A stretch of DNA of 64,000 nt, taken from assembly GCA_030015575.1 (NCBI GenBank), contig JASDDO010000026.1, positions 452,019,096 to 452,083,095 of the forward strand, written 5' to 3'. The notes under the pieces were generated by a model, which was given only the letters and a program-made list of their open reading frames with translations, was not told the origin of the DNA and made no database searches. The position numbers and the translations under genes are program-made. Positions 33,541 through 45,174 of the stretch are shown one piece after another (the first letter of the stretch is position 1; the number at the start of each line of letters is the position of its first letter). This stretch comes from Agapanthus africanus (lineage: Eukaryota; Streptophyta; Magnoliopsida; Asparagales; Amaryllidaceae).

Positions 33541-34870
33541 GAGGATTCAGTTGTTCCCGACGAACCCCAGCCTCTTTGCCAATCTAGTAGGGTTTCTCGT
33601 CCACCTGAGAGATACTACGGTTTTCTCGTTGATGGTGGGAGCGAGGATTGCATCATGGAAGATGATGACCCGACTAGCTTCGAGCAGGCCATCACGAGTG
33701 GTGACTCTATGAAGCGGCTGTATGCAATGCGATCTGAGATGGAATCCATGTACACCAACAAAGTATCGACTTTGGAAGTTGCTCCTGAAGGGGTTAAACC
33801 CATTGGGAGCAAATGGATCTTTAAGAAGAAACTTGGTGTAGATGGAAAAGTTGAGACTTTCAAAGCTAGACTTGTTGCAAAGGGTTTTCGTCAACGACCA
33901 GGTGTGGATTATGACGAAACCTTTTCTCCAGTGGCTATGCATAAGTCCATCCAGATCTTACTTGCCATTGCTACATACCATGACTACGAAATCTGGAAAA
34001 TGGATGTTAAGACCGCCTTTCTAAATGGTGATTTAGAAGAGTGCGTGTACATGACTTAGCCAGAGGGCTTCGTAGACAGTTGGAGCAGCGGAAACTTGTG
34101 CAAGCTGCTTAAATCCATCTACGGGTTAAAGAAAGCATCGCGGAGTTGGAACATCTTCTTTGATGTTGTAGTCAAAGAGTTTGACTTCATCAAAAACATA
34201 GTTGAACCTTGTATATATAAAAAAGTTGAAGAGAGTAAGGTTGTCTTCCTCGTATTGTACGTGGATGACATACTCTTGATAGGGAATGATGTTCCTATGC
34301 TGTACTCGGTCAAGCTCTTCTTATCACAAAGATTCTCAATGAAAGATCTAGGTGATGCCTCGTACATACTGGGAATAAAGATCTATAGAGATAGATCTAA
34401 ACAGATACTGGGATTGTCCCAATCCAGGTACATTGACACCATACTTAAGAGATTTAGTATGGAAGAATCCAAGTGTGGGAACCTACCCACGATCTCTGGA
34501 CTCACTCTCTACAAAGAGATGTCTCCCAAGACTTATTTGGAGAGAGCTCGCATGCAAGGGATACCCTATGCTTCGGCAGTAGGCTCTACCATGTATGTGA
34601 TGCTATGTACGAGATCTGATGTAGCATACTCACTAAGTATAGTGAGTAGGTATCAAGAAGATCCTGGAGAGAGTCACTGGATAGCTGTGAAGAACATTCT
34701 CAAGTACTTGAGAAGGACTAAGGAGATGTTCTTGGTGTATGGTAACGGAGAACTCCAGGTGGAGTCCTTTACCGATTCGAGCTTCCAAAGTGATAAGGAC
34801 GACTCTAAGTCGCACTCGGGATTTGTCTTTACCCTCAATGGAGGGGCGGTGTGTTGGAAGAGTTCCAAAC
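33541..34870 (+). pseudogene. Copia element E reverse transcriptase
   Basis: Ty1/copia RVT_2 domain in the same frame as integrase. Blocks: ERYYGFLVDGG, GVKPIGSKWIFKKK, ETFKARLVAKGFRQRPGVDY, ETFSPVAM, MDVKTAFLNGDLEECVYM, SIYGLKKASRSWN, the polymerase motif YVDDILLIGND, SMKDLGDASYILGI and AVGSTMY. A TAG at 34057-34059 replaces the Gln of TQPEGF; the open frame restarts at Met 34096. It would copy element RNA into cDNA inside particles, using tRNA-Met as primer. Confidence 0.9.
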
Positions 34871-35244
34871 AGGAAACCATTGCAGACTCGACGATTGAGG
34901 CTGAATACATCGCTGCCAACGATGCTGCCAAAGAGGCTGTCTGGATGAAGAAGTTCATCACTAAACTTGGTGTGGTTCCGTCCATTGAGCATCCAATACC
35001 TTTGTATTGTGATAACAATGGAGCTGTGGCTTTGGCAAAGTAACCCAGGTCCCAGCAGAAGTCCAGACATATTCTGAGGCGGTATCACCTGATCCGGGAG
35101 ATAGTTGATCGCCGGGAGATTGAGGTCAGAAGAGTTGATACGAAGGACAACACTGCGGATCCATTCACAAAGGCCATTCCCCAGATACAATTTGAGAGAC
35201 TCTTCGGGATGTTAGGTATGAGATACTACAACAGCTGGCCTTAG
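34871..35244 (+). pseudogene. Copia element E RNase H and end of pol
   Basis: Continues the RT frame: TIADSTIEAEYIAANDAAKEAVWMKKF, then LYCDNNGAVALAK. A TAA at 35041-35043 replaces Glu of AKEPRS; the rest (KSRHILRRYHLIREIVDR, DNTADPFTKAIPQ) ends at TAG 35242-35244. Acidic residues typical of copia RNase H (E of EAEY, D of YCDNN) are present. No frameshift was found between 31939 and 35244, only four stops. Confidence 0.88.
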
Positions 35245-35247
35245 TGC

Positions 35248-35258
35248 AAGTGGGAGAT
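35248..35258 (+). promoter_or_regulatory. Polypurine tract of copia E
   Basis: AAGTGGGAGAT lies between the pol stop and the 3' LTR. The same GTGGGAGAT precedes the 3' LTR in B and F. Confidence 0.88.
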
Positions 35259-36560
35259 TATTTGTTATGTATATACCCTAGAGGCCATTATTATACATAT
35301 GATGTATATTATAGTGGATGCTTGGATATATATAGAGAGGACTTTCTTGCTCGACATGATAGTATACTATTTGGTTTCACTTTATCTTTAACATGTTGAC
35401 TTATATTAGTTTACTGTCTTGCTCTCACATGTTGATAAAGCCCTTAGGATATGTACTCGACTACTGGGACTATGATGAGATCATATTAGTGGGGCCAGGG
35501 TAGTCAATGAGTACATCCTCTAATTGTTCATAATCGAGGGTGTATCGAGTCAGGGCATCGATACACCAGAGTAGACTAGCGTATACGCATCTTGGCCCAT
35601 ATGATGGGAGATGGATGATCCCATATCTATCGGTGTTTGACATAAAAGATGGTGTACGGGTGCTCAGTGGAGACTGGGTACACTGGACGGACTAGGCGAG
35701 AACTCCCAGATGGTATTATACCTCACGTCAGATGGCAGTTCTCTGGTGACGCTGGAACAGGTTAGTCTGTAGACCCGAGATCGTCATAGAGTCTTGTGTG
35801 ATTCCTACTGTGCTTTGATTTCCATCATACCACGTCTAAGAGGGCATGCAAAACGGTGGCTTTTGGGTACAGTCCCAAATCACATGGAGGCAATGAGCGA
35901 TAGGAGGGGTTTCGTCTCACCCGGTATAGGGAGTTGATGTTGTGTTGTGTTCGATTAGCTATAACTGGAAGTCCCTGGCCAGGGCGGATATAGAGTACTA
36001 CTGGTAAGTGTTTTCACTAGGTTCTCGACCTGTTATGAGCCTCACATCGACACGACTTATCGGTTACCGAGGTCTGACGTTTACCGACCCTAGACTAGAT
36101 ATGCGACATATCAGATGAAGAGACCGGACTATACGATAGTGTTACTGATTGGATTCACAGGAGAATTTACAGGCTTGCTTGTTGATCTTCTGATCGCTCA
36201 ATACCTGGGTGGTAGTTACGTTTAGCTGACCGCTTGCAGCTTGTGGGTGTTTGATATGATCATCACCTACTGCCGGTGTATTGACGATTATTTAGAGTCC
36301 TACACAGAGATTTCTTGGCTCAGGCAAAACGGAGTAGGAGCACATATGTGACATGTGCGGGACCGAGAATGATACGATATGAGATACCGTATTCTATTTT
36401 CGCGATATATGATATAGCCGGGTCATCGGAACAAGTGTTGATTCGTTGAATCGGTACATGTTATATTAGTCGGTTATATGCGATATAGCCGGACTGTCGG
36501 ATCAAGTATTGATTCGATAATTTAATGTATAATTATATATGTGATATATTACATTACATT
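35259..36560 (+). repeat. 3' LTR of copia element E, first part
   Basis: Starts TATTTGTTATG (TG changed to TA) and aligns with 27130 onward. The palindrome CCCTGGCCAGGG is intact at 35973-35984. It is cut at 36560 by the CACTA element; the remainder is at 55392-56285. Confidence 0.9.
36558..36560. repeat. Target site duplication of the CACTA element, left copy (ATT)
   Basis: ATT before CACTACTAAAA and again at 55392-55394. The 5' LTR of E has ATT once at this place (about 28429-28431). Confidence 0.9.
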
Positions 36561-36573
36561 CACTACTAAAATA
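36561..36573 (+). repeat. Left terminal inverted repeat of the CACTA element
   Basis: CACTACTAAAATA; the partner at 55378-55391 reads CACTACTACAAATA on the minus strand. Confidence 0.9.
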
Positions 36574-36579
36574 GGGGGT

Positions 36580-36770
36580 TTCCCCTACGATTATTGAAAT
36601 CCGTAAGGGCAGATTTATGTTGGCCCTACGGCTTAAGCCGTAGGGCTAGAAGGTTGCCCCTACGGTCCAAGACGTTCAAGAGTAAAATATTAAATCTTAG
36701 TTTGGTGTTTGCCCCTACGGAGCCGGAAACCAAGGACCTACGGACAAATCCGTAGGGGCATCTAAATAGC
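36580..36770. repeat. Left subterminal CCCTACGG motif array of the CACTA element
   Basis: At least seven CCCTACGG/CCGTAGGG or closely related motifs in both orientations, partly as hairpins (CTACGGCTTAAGCCGTAG). In En/Spm such subterminal motifs bind the TNPA-type protein; that role here is by analogy. Confidence 0.85.
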
Positions 36771-36779
36771 GATTTAATT

Positions 36780-37025
36780 AAAAAAGGCACAGATCGCCTA
36801 CGCTGATTATCTCTTTCTCTCTCTAATCTCTCGATCTCGCGCGAACCCAAAATCCCCAAATCTCTCCCGCCGTTGTCGTCGTCGCCACCGCCATTCTCGT
36901 CGTCGCCGCCGCTGTTCTCGTCACCGTTCTTCCTCGTCGCCGTTTTCGTCGTCGCCTCCGTTTCGTCGTCGCCACCGATCGATCGTCTCCTCCACCGCAC
37001 AAGTTAGTAAATCTTCAATTAAACA
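36780..37025 (+). promoter_or_regulatory. Probable transcript leader of the CACTA genes
   Basis: A pyrimidine-rich CTCTTTCTCTCTCT tract is followed by a GC-rich stretch of GTCGTCGCC-type triplets and ends near CACAAGTTAGTAAATC, a possible splice donor. It looks like a plant 5' untranslated exon. The minus-strand Asp/Gly-rich ORF across it (36626-37000) is a triplet-repeat by-product. Confidence 0.5.
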
Positions 37026-37295
37026 AATTTACTGAAAACGGTTGAAAGCACAAGTGATGGGTGTTCGCTCTATACATTCTTAATGGGATAGAAGCCTTAC
37101 CCCCGACAGCCGAAACACACACATACAACAAGGATACACAACAAACGCATCATTAGAGAGTGATTTGAGATGTTCAAGTTAAAACCAATATATAATACTC
37201 GATGATAATATGAAATCTTCATATTCTCATCGATACTCATAAATGAAACTAAAAGCGCCACTTAGTCCCCGTCTATCGGTTAACATACGTGCGAT
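37026..37295. repeat. 270-bp direct repeat in the CACTA 5' region, copy 1
   Basis: Nearly identical to 37627-37896. It begins AAATTTACT-GAAACGGTTG and ends with GTCTATCGGTTAACATACGT. A partial inverted copy of its start lies at about 37437-37495. Confidence 0.9.
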
Positions 37296-37436
37296 GTTCG
37301 TCGTGACATAGAACTATACGAAGGTTGTTAAATATCAGACGGTATAGCTCAATACTAACAACCGTCGTATAGTCTATGCGACGAGAAGATTCAATCATAT
37401 GGTAACCGATAGATTTGTCCCGTGTGGACAAGTTAG

Positions 37437-37495
37437 GAATGTATAAAGCAAACACCTTCATTCACTTGTGTTTTCATCTGTTTCGAGATATTTCG
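37437..37495. repeat. Inverted partial copy of the 270-bp repeat
   Basis: GAATGTATAAAGC, AACACC, TTCACTTGTG and CTGTTTCGAG are, in order, the reverse complement of the start of the direct repeat. With copy 1 it can form a long imperfect hairpin around 37026-37495. Confidence 0.7.
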
Positions 37496-37626
37496 TCGGT
37501 ACCTTTCCGCTGGTTTTTCATGTACAAAGATAGATTAGATGTTCATTTCAACGTTGTTTCACAGCTTTGAAATGATTATCTATTCTATTACAGTGTACTC
37601 GGAGAACAGCGGGGAGGTGCTGCCAA

Positions 37627-37896
37627 AATTTACTCGAAACGGTTGAAAGCACAAGTGATGGGTGTTCGCTCTATACATTCTTAATGGGATAGAAGCCTTA
37701 CCCCCGACAGCCGGAACACACACATACAACAAGAATACACAACAAACGCATAATTAGAGAGTGATTCGAGATGTTCAAGTTAAAACCAATATATGATACT
37801 CGATGATAATATAAAACCTTCATATTCTCATCGATACTCATATATGAAACTAAAAGCGCCACTTAGTCCCCGTCTATCGGTTAACATACGTTCGAT
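37627..37896. repeat. 270-bp direct repeat in the CACTA 5' region, copy 2
   Basis: Second copy of 37026-37295 with about a dozen substitutions. The stretch from here to the TNP2 start at 38031 shows no gene and is probably intron or leader. Confidence 0.9.
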
Positions 37897-38030
37897 AATT
37901 TATTCCCTTCAACGACAAACACACACATAAAGCATATACACGGATTTTTTCCTTTGTCAGTAACTATCCCGTTCTTATATTTCTCAATATAGTCACCATA
38001 ACCTACAATTTATATGTTATACAGTCTAAC

Positions 38031-39121
38031 ATGGCCCATAAGTACGTCAGAGTTAAGGACTGGATGTATATGGATTGGCAACAACGTATGCAACCTAAGT
38101 TTGTCGCAGGAGTTGCTGCTTTCATTGAATTTGCACGCGCACATAATAAGATCATAATAGATAAGATTCTCTGTCCGTGCGATAGATGTGACAATAAGTA
38201 CTGGCAGAAAGTAGAATTGGCAGAGCTTCATATTGTAAAATATGGGTTTACTAGACTTTATACAACTTGGAAATATCACGGGGAAGGAGAAGAATGCAGT
38301 AATGCGGCAGAAGAAGAAGGAGAACACGATAATGCGGCAGGAGAAGAAGGAGAATTCGGTAATGCGGCAGAAGGAGAAGACGGTAATTTATTTCCATCAG
38401 AAGAAATTGAGGATACGGTAGAGGCTGCCCTAGGTGAATCTATTCGTACCGAAGATGACATTCCTTTCGGTCAAGGACCACGTGCGGATAAATATGAAAA
38501 TTTCATGAATGATGCTAGAAAACCAATTTATTAGAATGCGAAGTATTCCACCCTCTCATGGTTCGTCTAACTTTTCCAGATTAAGTGCCTAAATGGATGG
38601 AGCAACAAGTCATTCACAATGCTTCTTTCGTTCATGAAAGATTCTATGCCCCCGGGAAATAATGTGCCCGACAGCTGGTACGGAGCCCAGAAGATGATGC
38701 CTGATTTGGGTCTAAAGTGCGAGATGATTCAAGCATGTCCTAAAAACTGCGTGTTGTACCGGAAAGAGAATTCAGATTTGAAAGAGTGCCCAACATGCGG
38801 AGAGGCCAGGTATAAGCCGAAAGATTCTGATAAGAAGCCTGATATACCTGTCGAGATAGCACAATACTTTCTCATAACACAGAGGCTACAGAGGCTATTC
38901 AGGTGCAAGAAAACAGCCGAGGCAATGATTTGGCATCACCGTGCTCCTCCAAGTGAAGATGGAAAAATGAGCCATCCAAGAGATTCACCGGCATGGAAGG
39001 ATTTCGATAGGAGGCACGCAATATTCAGTAGCGATCCTCGTAATGTCCGGCTCAGACTGGCTACTGATGGCTTCTACCCATTCAACTATATGGCTGGAAG
39101 CCACAGCACATGGCCCGTTGT
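38031..39121 (+). pseudogene. CACTA TNP2-like transposase, N-terminal part
   Basis: Start MAHKYVRVKDWMYMD at 38031. Residues 1-85 resemble the transposase-associated domain (CPCDRCDNK, HIVKYGF, TTWKYHGE). An acidic stretch follows with three NAA-EEGE repeats. After two in-frame stops (TAG 38532-38534, TAA 38568-38570) the same frame continues with LNGWSNKSFTMLL and the TNP2 core: WYGAQKMM, CPKNCVLYRKE, CPTCGEARY, LQRLFRCKKTAEAMIWH, and LATDGFYPFN with the probable first catalytic Asp. It is interrupted after WPVV by copia F, and the frame continues exactly at 49512. Confidence 0.9.
39117..39121. repeat. Target site duplication of copia F, left copy (GTTGT)
   Basis: GTTGT before TGTAGGGTTCC and again at 49507-49511 after CTAACA. 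Confidence 0.93.
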
Positions 39122-41341
39122 TGTAGGGTTCCTAGGCACTCTCAAGAGGTCTCACAAGGCATCAACCATGCCAATTTCAAAAATTACGGTGCCGAGAAAC
39201 CCTAGACTACGGATCGTTAGCTAGATGTCTAGGCGAAAAAGAAGCTAGTTAACAACTTAACTAAATGGTAAACGGAAATACAACCTTTGTAGATCCGGTG
39301 CTCCATCTCCCTATCTCCGCGATGAAGTCCCCTTGCTGTCCAAAACAAATCCCGGGCTCTAGCGTTGGCTTCATCGGAGAAAAAGCGGGCTAGGTCATCG
39401 ACGACGATGCCGAAGATGATCTACGTCGAGACATCGCTAGATCAAGCTTCACCTTCACCAAGCCATGAAAACTTGTGAAGGAAACACCCTATACTACTTG
39501 GCAAGAGGTAGAGGATGAAGAAATAGGAAGTGGGTTCACATTAGAATTGGATTTCTCACTCTTTTTCATCAATCACCATTGATGAAGTCAAGCTTTTTCT
39601 TCATGAAGTGAAGAAGAAGAAGAAGATAAAGTTATGATAAGTATTATGAAAAGAATAATAAAATGATTCTTATCATAAAATTAACCAAGGTAATGTGTAG
39701 AGAATAAACTAGGGTTAGTTGGAATGGTTAGGGTTAAGGATTAGATAAGAATGGTGGACTAGGTCAAAGCTTCATGAAACTTCAACAAAACTACAAATAA
39801 AGCCACCATTCTTTTCTTATCATTTCCAAAATGAATAAACAAATAAGTAAATGAATAAGAAAATGAAAAACAAAACCCTAACCATTTAAATAACCATGGT
39901 TTAATCTTTACACAAACACAAGTAAGTATGTATCATCAAACATGATACAATCAAGTGCACAAAAGTATATCACATATACAACTTGTGAACTTCAAGTGAG
40001 AAAATCCATTTAAAGTGAACCAATACTAGTTAATGCAAAGTAATATATCAAATATATAATTATACATTAAATCATTAAATCAACACTTGATTTAACGATC
40101 CGGTCATATCGCATATAACCGACTAGTATCCTATGTATCGGCTTATCGAATCAATACTTGATTCGATAACTAGGTTATATCGCATATAACCAATCGATAC
40201 ATTTATCGTGAGAATGAAATACGGTATCACATACACGCATGATTCTCGGTCCCGCACATATCTCATATGCGCTCCTATTTCGTTTTGCTTGAGCCAGGAA
40301 ACCTCTGTGTAGGACTCTAAAGACTCGTCAATACGCCGGCAGCAGGTGATGATCATATCAAGCACCCACAAGCCGCAAGCGGTCTGCTAAACGTAACGGC
40401 CACCCGGGTATTGAGCGATCAGAAGATCGACGAGCAAGCCCGCTCACACTCCAGTGAATCCAACCAGTAACACTTACCGAACAGTCCGGTCTGATCGTCT
40501 GATATGTCGCATATCTCGCCTAGGGGTGGTAAACGTCAGACCCCAATAGCTCGATAAGTCATGTCGATATGAGGTCTATAACACTTCGAGAAACTACAGG
40601 TAACACTTACCAGTAAATCTCAGCAACCCTGGCCAGGGATTTCCGGTTACAGCCAATCGAACACAGCGCAACATCAACCCCCTATACCGGGAGAGGCGAA
40701 TCCCCTCCTATCGCTCATTGCCTCCATGTGACTCGGGACTGTACCCAAAAACCACCGTTTTGCACGCCCTCTTGGACGTGGTAAGGTAGAAATCAAAGCA
40801 CAGTGGGAACCACACAAGACTCTATGACGATCTCGGGTCAACAGACTACTCTGTACCAGTGTCACCAGAGAACTGCCATCTGACGTAAGGTATAATACCA
40901 TCTAGGAGTTCTCGGCGAGTCCGTCCAGTGTACCCAGTCTCTACTGAGCACCCGTATATCATCTCTGATGTCAAACACCAATAGATATGGGATCATCCAT
41001 CGCCCATCTGTATGGGTCGAGAAGGTATACGCTAGTCTACTCTGGTATATCGATGCCCCGTCTCGATATACCCACGACTAGGGACTTTGAAGGATGTACT
41101 TATGGATTACCATGTCCCCACTAGTATGATCCGCATCATAGTCCAGGTAGTCAAGTACACATCCTAAGGGCTTTACCAACATGTAACAGAGAGACAATTA
41201 GTGTACACGTTAAGGTAAAGATCAACCAGATAGTATACTATCATGTCGAGCAAGAAAGTCCTCCCTATATATGTCCAAGCATCCACTACAATATACATCC
41301 TATGTATAGTAATGGCCTCTAGGGCATACGTATAACTAACA
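39122..41341 (-). repeat. 3' LTR of copia element F (2220 bp)
   Basis: In element sense it runs from TGTTAGTTATACGTATGCCC (41341 down) to AGGAACCCTACA (39122). It contains the palindrome CCCTGGCCAGGG (40627-40638), and CATATCGCATATAAC-type repeats near 40107-40275. A 75-codon minus-strand ORF (40674-40901) recurs in the other LTR only through LTR identity. Confidence 0.93.
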
Positions 41342-41352
41342 ATCTCCCACTT
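41342..41352 (-). promoter_or_regulatory. Polypurine tract of copia F
   Basis: ATCTCCCACTT on the plus strand, AAGTGGGAGAT in element sense, abuts the 3' LTR. Confidence 0.88.
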
Positions 41353-42500
41353 GCACTAGGGCCATCTGATAGCAGTGGTTGTAGTATCTCATACTCAACC
41401 ATCCCATAAAAGTCTCTCTCTGGGAAAAGGCCTTTGTGAGTGGATCCGCCGTGTTGTCCTCTGAGTCTACTCTCCTAACCTGATCACCCTGTAGATCAAC
41501 TATCTCCATGATCAGGTGACACTGCCTTAGAATATGTCTGGATCACTGATGGGACGGGTGTTCCTTGGCATAAGCCACAACTCCATTGTCACACAATAGG
41601 AGGAACGAAGTTCATCTCATGAACTAATATAAAACCAGACTGCCTCTTTGGTAGCATCTCAAATAGCGATGTAACCAGCCTTTATCGTCTAGTATGCCAC
41701 GGTATCTAACTTGAAACTCTACCAACATACCGTCCCTTTTACCGAGGGTAAAGACAATGCCTGTGACTGTCTCTCAGTCGTCCTTATCACCCTGGAACCC
41801 TTCCAGTGATTCTCCCCAGGATCGGTTGATACCATCTCACTACAACTAGTGAGAATCCTAACATCCAATTAGATCTATCTCATAGATCTAAAACCCAGGA
41901 TTTAGGAGGTATAACTTTGATCCTATATGGAGAATCATTGTGATAAGCGGAGATTGACCGAGCGTAGCATAGGAAACTCCTTCCCTATCAAGAGTATGTC
42001 ATCCACGTACTCTACGAGGATCAGCACCATACTCCCTACTATCTTTTTGTTTATACAAGGTTCATCTACCATTTTGATGATGTCAAACTCTTTGACTACT
42101 ACATCAAAACAGATGTTCCAACTTCGCGATGCCTGCTTTATCCTATAAAACATCTTGTACACGTTTCCGCTGCTCCCACTGTCTACGAGGCCCTCTGGCT
42201 GTGTACTTACAGACGCACTCTTCTAAAACATTATTTAGAACAGCAGTCATGACACCCAACCACCAGATATCGTAGTCATGGTATGTAGCTGTGGCAAGTA
42301 GGATCTAGATGGACTTAAGCATAGTCACTGAAAAGGTTTCATCATTATCCACGCCTGGTTGATGACAAAAACCTTTAACAAGTCTAGCTTTGAAAGTCTC
42401 TACTTTTCCATCTACACCAAGTAATCTTCTCAAGATATACTTGCTCCTGATGGGGATTTAACCCTTCAGATATAGCAACCAAAGTCCATACTTTATTGGT
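41353..42500 (-). pseudogene. Copia element F RNase H and RT, decayed
   Basis: Minus-strand similarity to the end of pol in E and B. The RNase H region (about 41360-41760) has many frame breaks. The RT region keeps a 75-codon piece at 41935-42162 with KQASRSWNICFD and EYVDDILLIG. Further N-terminal RT blocks run to about 42500. No stretch could encode a working enzyme. The contrast with the similar LTRs is discussed under findings. Confidence 0.85.
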
Positions 42501-43560
42501 GTACTTGGATTCCATCTCAGATCACTAAGCATCCAGCCATTCTTACAGAGTCTTACTCCTGATGGCCAGCTCGAAGCTAGTTAGGTCATCATCTCATGAT
42601 GCAATCCTCGCTCCCACTGTCATAGAGAAACAGAAGTATCTCTCAGGTGGGTGAGGAATCCTGCTAGATCGGCGGAGAGGCTGAGGTTCGTTGGTATCTA
42701 CTGAATCCTTTGGTTGTACCAAATCATCAATTGTAGTTTGTATAGCTGGAACCTTTCCAGTTCTACATTACAGACCTTGCCTCGAGTTTGTCCGGATTTT
42801 GCTTTTAGACATAGTCCGGACAATCCCAAATCTTAAGTAACTTAAGAAATGGGCTCTTGCCTTTCCATATCACATATGAAGTGGTAGGCAACTGATTTGA
42901 TTCGAACCTATTCAATATGTATGCAGCTTCTCAAGTGCATAACTCCCAAAAAGGAAATAGGAAACTCAGTAGTACTCATCATAGAGCACACCATATCATA
43001 TAGGGTGCATCTGCTCTGCCCCGATACACCGACGTACTGTGGTGTATACGGAGGAGTAATGCTGAGAGAGAATCTCATTCTCCTTTAAAATAATCCAGGA
43101 TTTTCGTGCTCAAGTATTCTCGTCCTCGATCACATCAAGGGACATAATACTTATACCCGTATTTTGGTTCTCTACTTCTAACTTATATTCTGTGAATATC
43201 TCAAAAGGTTCAGACTTGTGTTTCAACAGGAACATAGGTCTGAATCTCGAAAGATCATCAGAGAATGTAATGAAGTACAAAGAACCGGTCTTGGCATGTG
43301 TAGACAGGGGAACTACATACATCAACATGTATCATCCTAAGAGTTCACTAACTCTTTCTCTGTTTCCAATAAACAGAGCTGGTGTCATTATATCTTTGTG
43401 ACATGACTGGCAAGTTTCATAAGATGTAGATTCAAACTGATTTAAATATACATCTACATGTAACTTCAGCTAGTCGGGTCACATTGATATGACCTAGTCT
43501 ACAATGCCTCAAGAAGGATTCGTTCATTTCTGAACTCTTCCTCTTGTGTGTGTTCCGTAT
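42501..43560 (-). pseudogene. Copia element F linker and integrase, decayed
   Basis: Minus-strand similarity to the E integrase. The open piece 43110-43328 contains MLMYVVPLSTHAKTGSLYF and FSDDLSRF, then slips out of frame where SDRGGEY should be. The PPYTPQH-like region (about 43020-43060) is recognisable at nucleotide level but interrupted. The HHCC finger lies near 43480-43540. Non-functional. Confidence 0.82.
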
Positions 43561-44150
43561 ACTAAAGAACTGTAGTTTGATTTAGAACATTAATGCTTTT
43601 AGATAACGTGCCTGAACTGATCAACTTTTGATATAGGAAATGTTCAAAACATTATCCAACAATATAAAATTTTATCATTTCTTCACTAATAAAGAGACTG
43701 ATATGATTTTGTATATCAGGTTCGGTATCTAATAACATTCGTTCAAAATCAATGTATTTGGAATACAGGGTGACAGTGACCAACAGACTTGGCTGCAACA
43801 CTTGCCCCGTTTTCTGCCTCATGAAACTTATCACCCGTTCTCAGTTCTCTACCTTTCTGTAGCCCTATGTAACATATTACATATCTGGGATCCTGATCTG
43901 GTATCACATACCTAGGACGTAAAGGATACTGAGAAACAGTTCTCTGTAATGAACACACCCGAAGATGATGCATCATCATGCACTCTCTTCGTTTGGGCGG
44001 CACGGGAATTCTGGTAATCCCCAATTTCCTGCTCTGTCTTATAACAATTATAAGTTGGAGCGGGACCAACGTTCCCCAGCTCAGTATAACAAGCGGGTTC
44101 GGTTAATATTCCGTATTATTATCTTGATTAAGGCGTGATATGGTCGCTAC
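43561..44150 (-). pseudogene. Copia element F gag remnant and protease, decayed
   Basis: Minus-strand sequence aligning with E 31955-32570. The shared landmark is CTTAATCAAGATAATAAT, followed by GAACCCGCTT, a GGGAACGTTGGTCCCG-like block and the TCTTCGGGTGTGTT junction into protease. It therefore has the same gag-core deletion as E. The normal gag ATG context is also lost (ACCATATCACGCC instead of ACCAATGACAGGCC). Protease is frame-shifted: the DTGSGS region near 43890-43910 is damaged. Confidence 0.82.
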
Positions 44151-44590
44151 CTGGAGAGAAAGAGAAGAAAACACTCAGCGTGCGCTCTTGCAAGAATAGA
44201 TTGGTTATTATTTTATCTAATCAGGATGGCTCCCACTGTTCTTATCAAATCTTCCTTCAAACCCAAAAAGGAAAGACTAGCCGGGATTAATTACACACTA
44301 CAAGTTTGCCAATCTTTCAGCCAGGCCAGTATCGGTACTTTGAGGGAGGTCCCCCGTGCTTTCGCACGAACCTAATTAATGTAAAACTCGTTTTCCCAGA
44401 GGCGTAACCTCGTTAACACCTTTCTAGACACCAACTTGATCGGCTAATTGTAATGTGTAAAACTCTCCCAGGAGTAACTCTTACTCGCAGTGGGTATCGG
44501 GATCCAACTATCTCATAGAAGGTATGCAATCTCATTGCAAATTTCAACACTTGAAATTCCCGATAATTTTGCCCCTAGCGTTCTATGACC

Positions 44591-44781
44591 TTGACGGAGG
44601 CCAAACAACCCATAGTCCGCTAGTCAAGTTCAACCCGTCATTTCCTGATTGAATTAAACCCACCCGCACGACCCTTGACGGAGGCCAAACAACGCCGTAC
44701 GAATACTCTAATCCAATCGCATCATATGCTAGCAGATAAGCACTAGTTAGCTACCGTACACTACGCCTTGACGGAGGCTAA
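44591..44781 (-). ncRNA. Triple-hairpin RNA element in the leader of copia F
   Basis: In RNA sense: TTAGC-CTCC-GTCAA (44768-44781) and twice TTGGC-CTCC-GTCAA (44675-44688, 44591-44604), spaced 93 and 84 nt. Outer stems are CGTACGG/TCGTGCG for hairpin 2 and CTATG/CATAG for hairpin 3, as in E. Hairpin 1 pairs less well (A-C mismatch). Confidence 0.72.
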
Positions 44782-44929
44782 ACTACCGCAGCACGAATAC
44801 TAACTACTACTTATCTGAAATGACGGAGGGCTACGACAGGTTTTTCTGAAAACCTATTGCGTAATGAACTTGATATCGTTGTAGAATCAAATGATTTTGA
44901 AATGGAGTGTTTTTTAGGCTTTTCTAGTT

Positions 44930-45174
44930 CTGCTAAAGGAGTCACTCCCGGTGAAGGGATCGTCGGTCCTTTCCTCATCGAATAAGGTGCGGGATATATC
45001 ATATATATCACTGTGCAAAGCAAAAACTCTTAAAAGCAATCAAAAGACAAACCGAGTGTGTAGCATCTGCCAGTTATTGCTAAAGGAGTCACTCCCGGTG
45101 AAGGGATCTCGGTCCTTTCCTCATCGAATAAGGTGCAGGATATATCACATATACCGCTGTGCAAAGCAAGAACT
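44930..45174 (-). repeat. Tandemly duplicated hairpin module in the leader of copia F
   Basis: Two copies of GCTAAAGGAGTCACTCCCGG...GCAAAGCAA, period about 146. They are the reverse-complement counterpart of 30941-31186 in E. Shared by E and F only. Confidence 0.82.

Noticed and set aside
36626..37000. Asp/Gly-rich minus-strand ORF at the CACTA left end
   Set aside because: By-product of GTCGTCGCC triplets in the probable 5' untranslated exon.
40674..40901. 75-codon minus-strand ORF repeated at 48839-49066
   Set aside because: Repeated only because both are LTR F copies; the equivalent region in E, C and B LTRs is not open.
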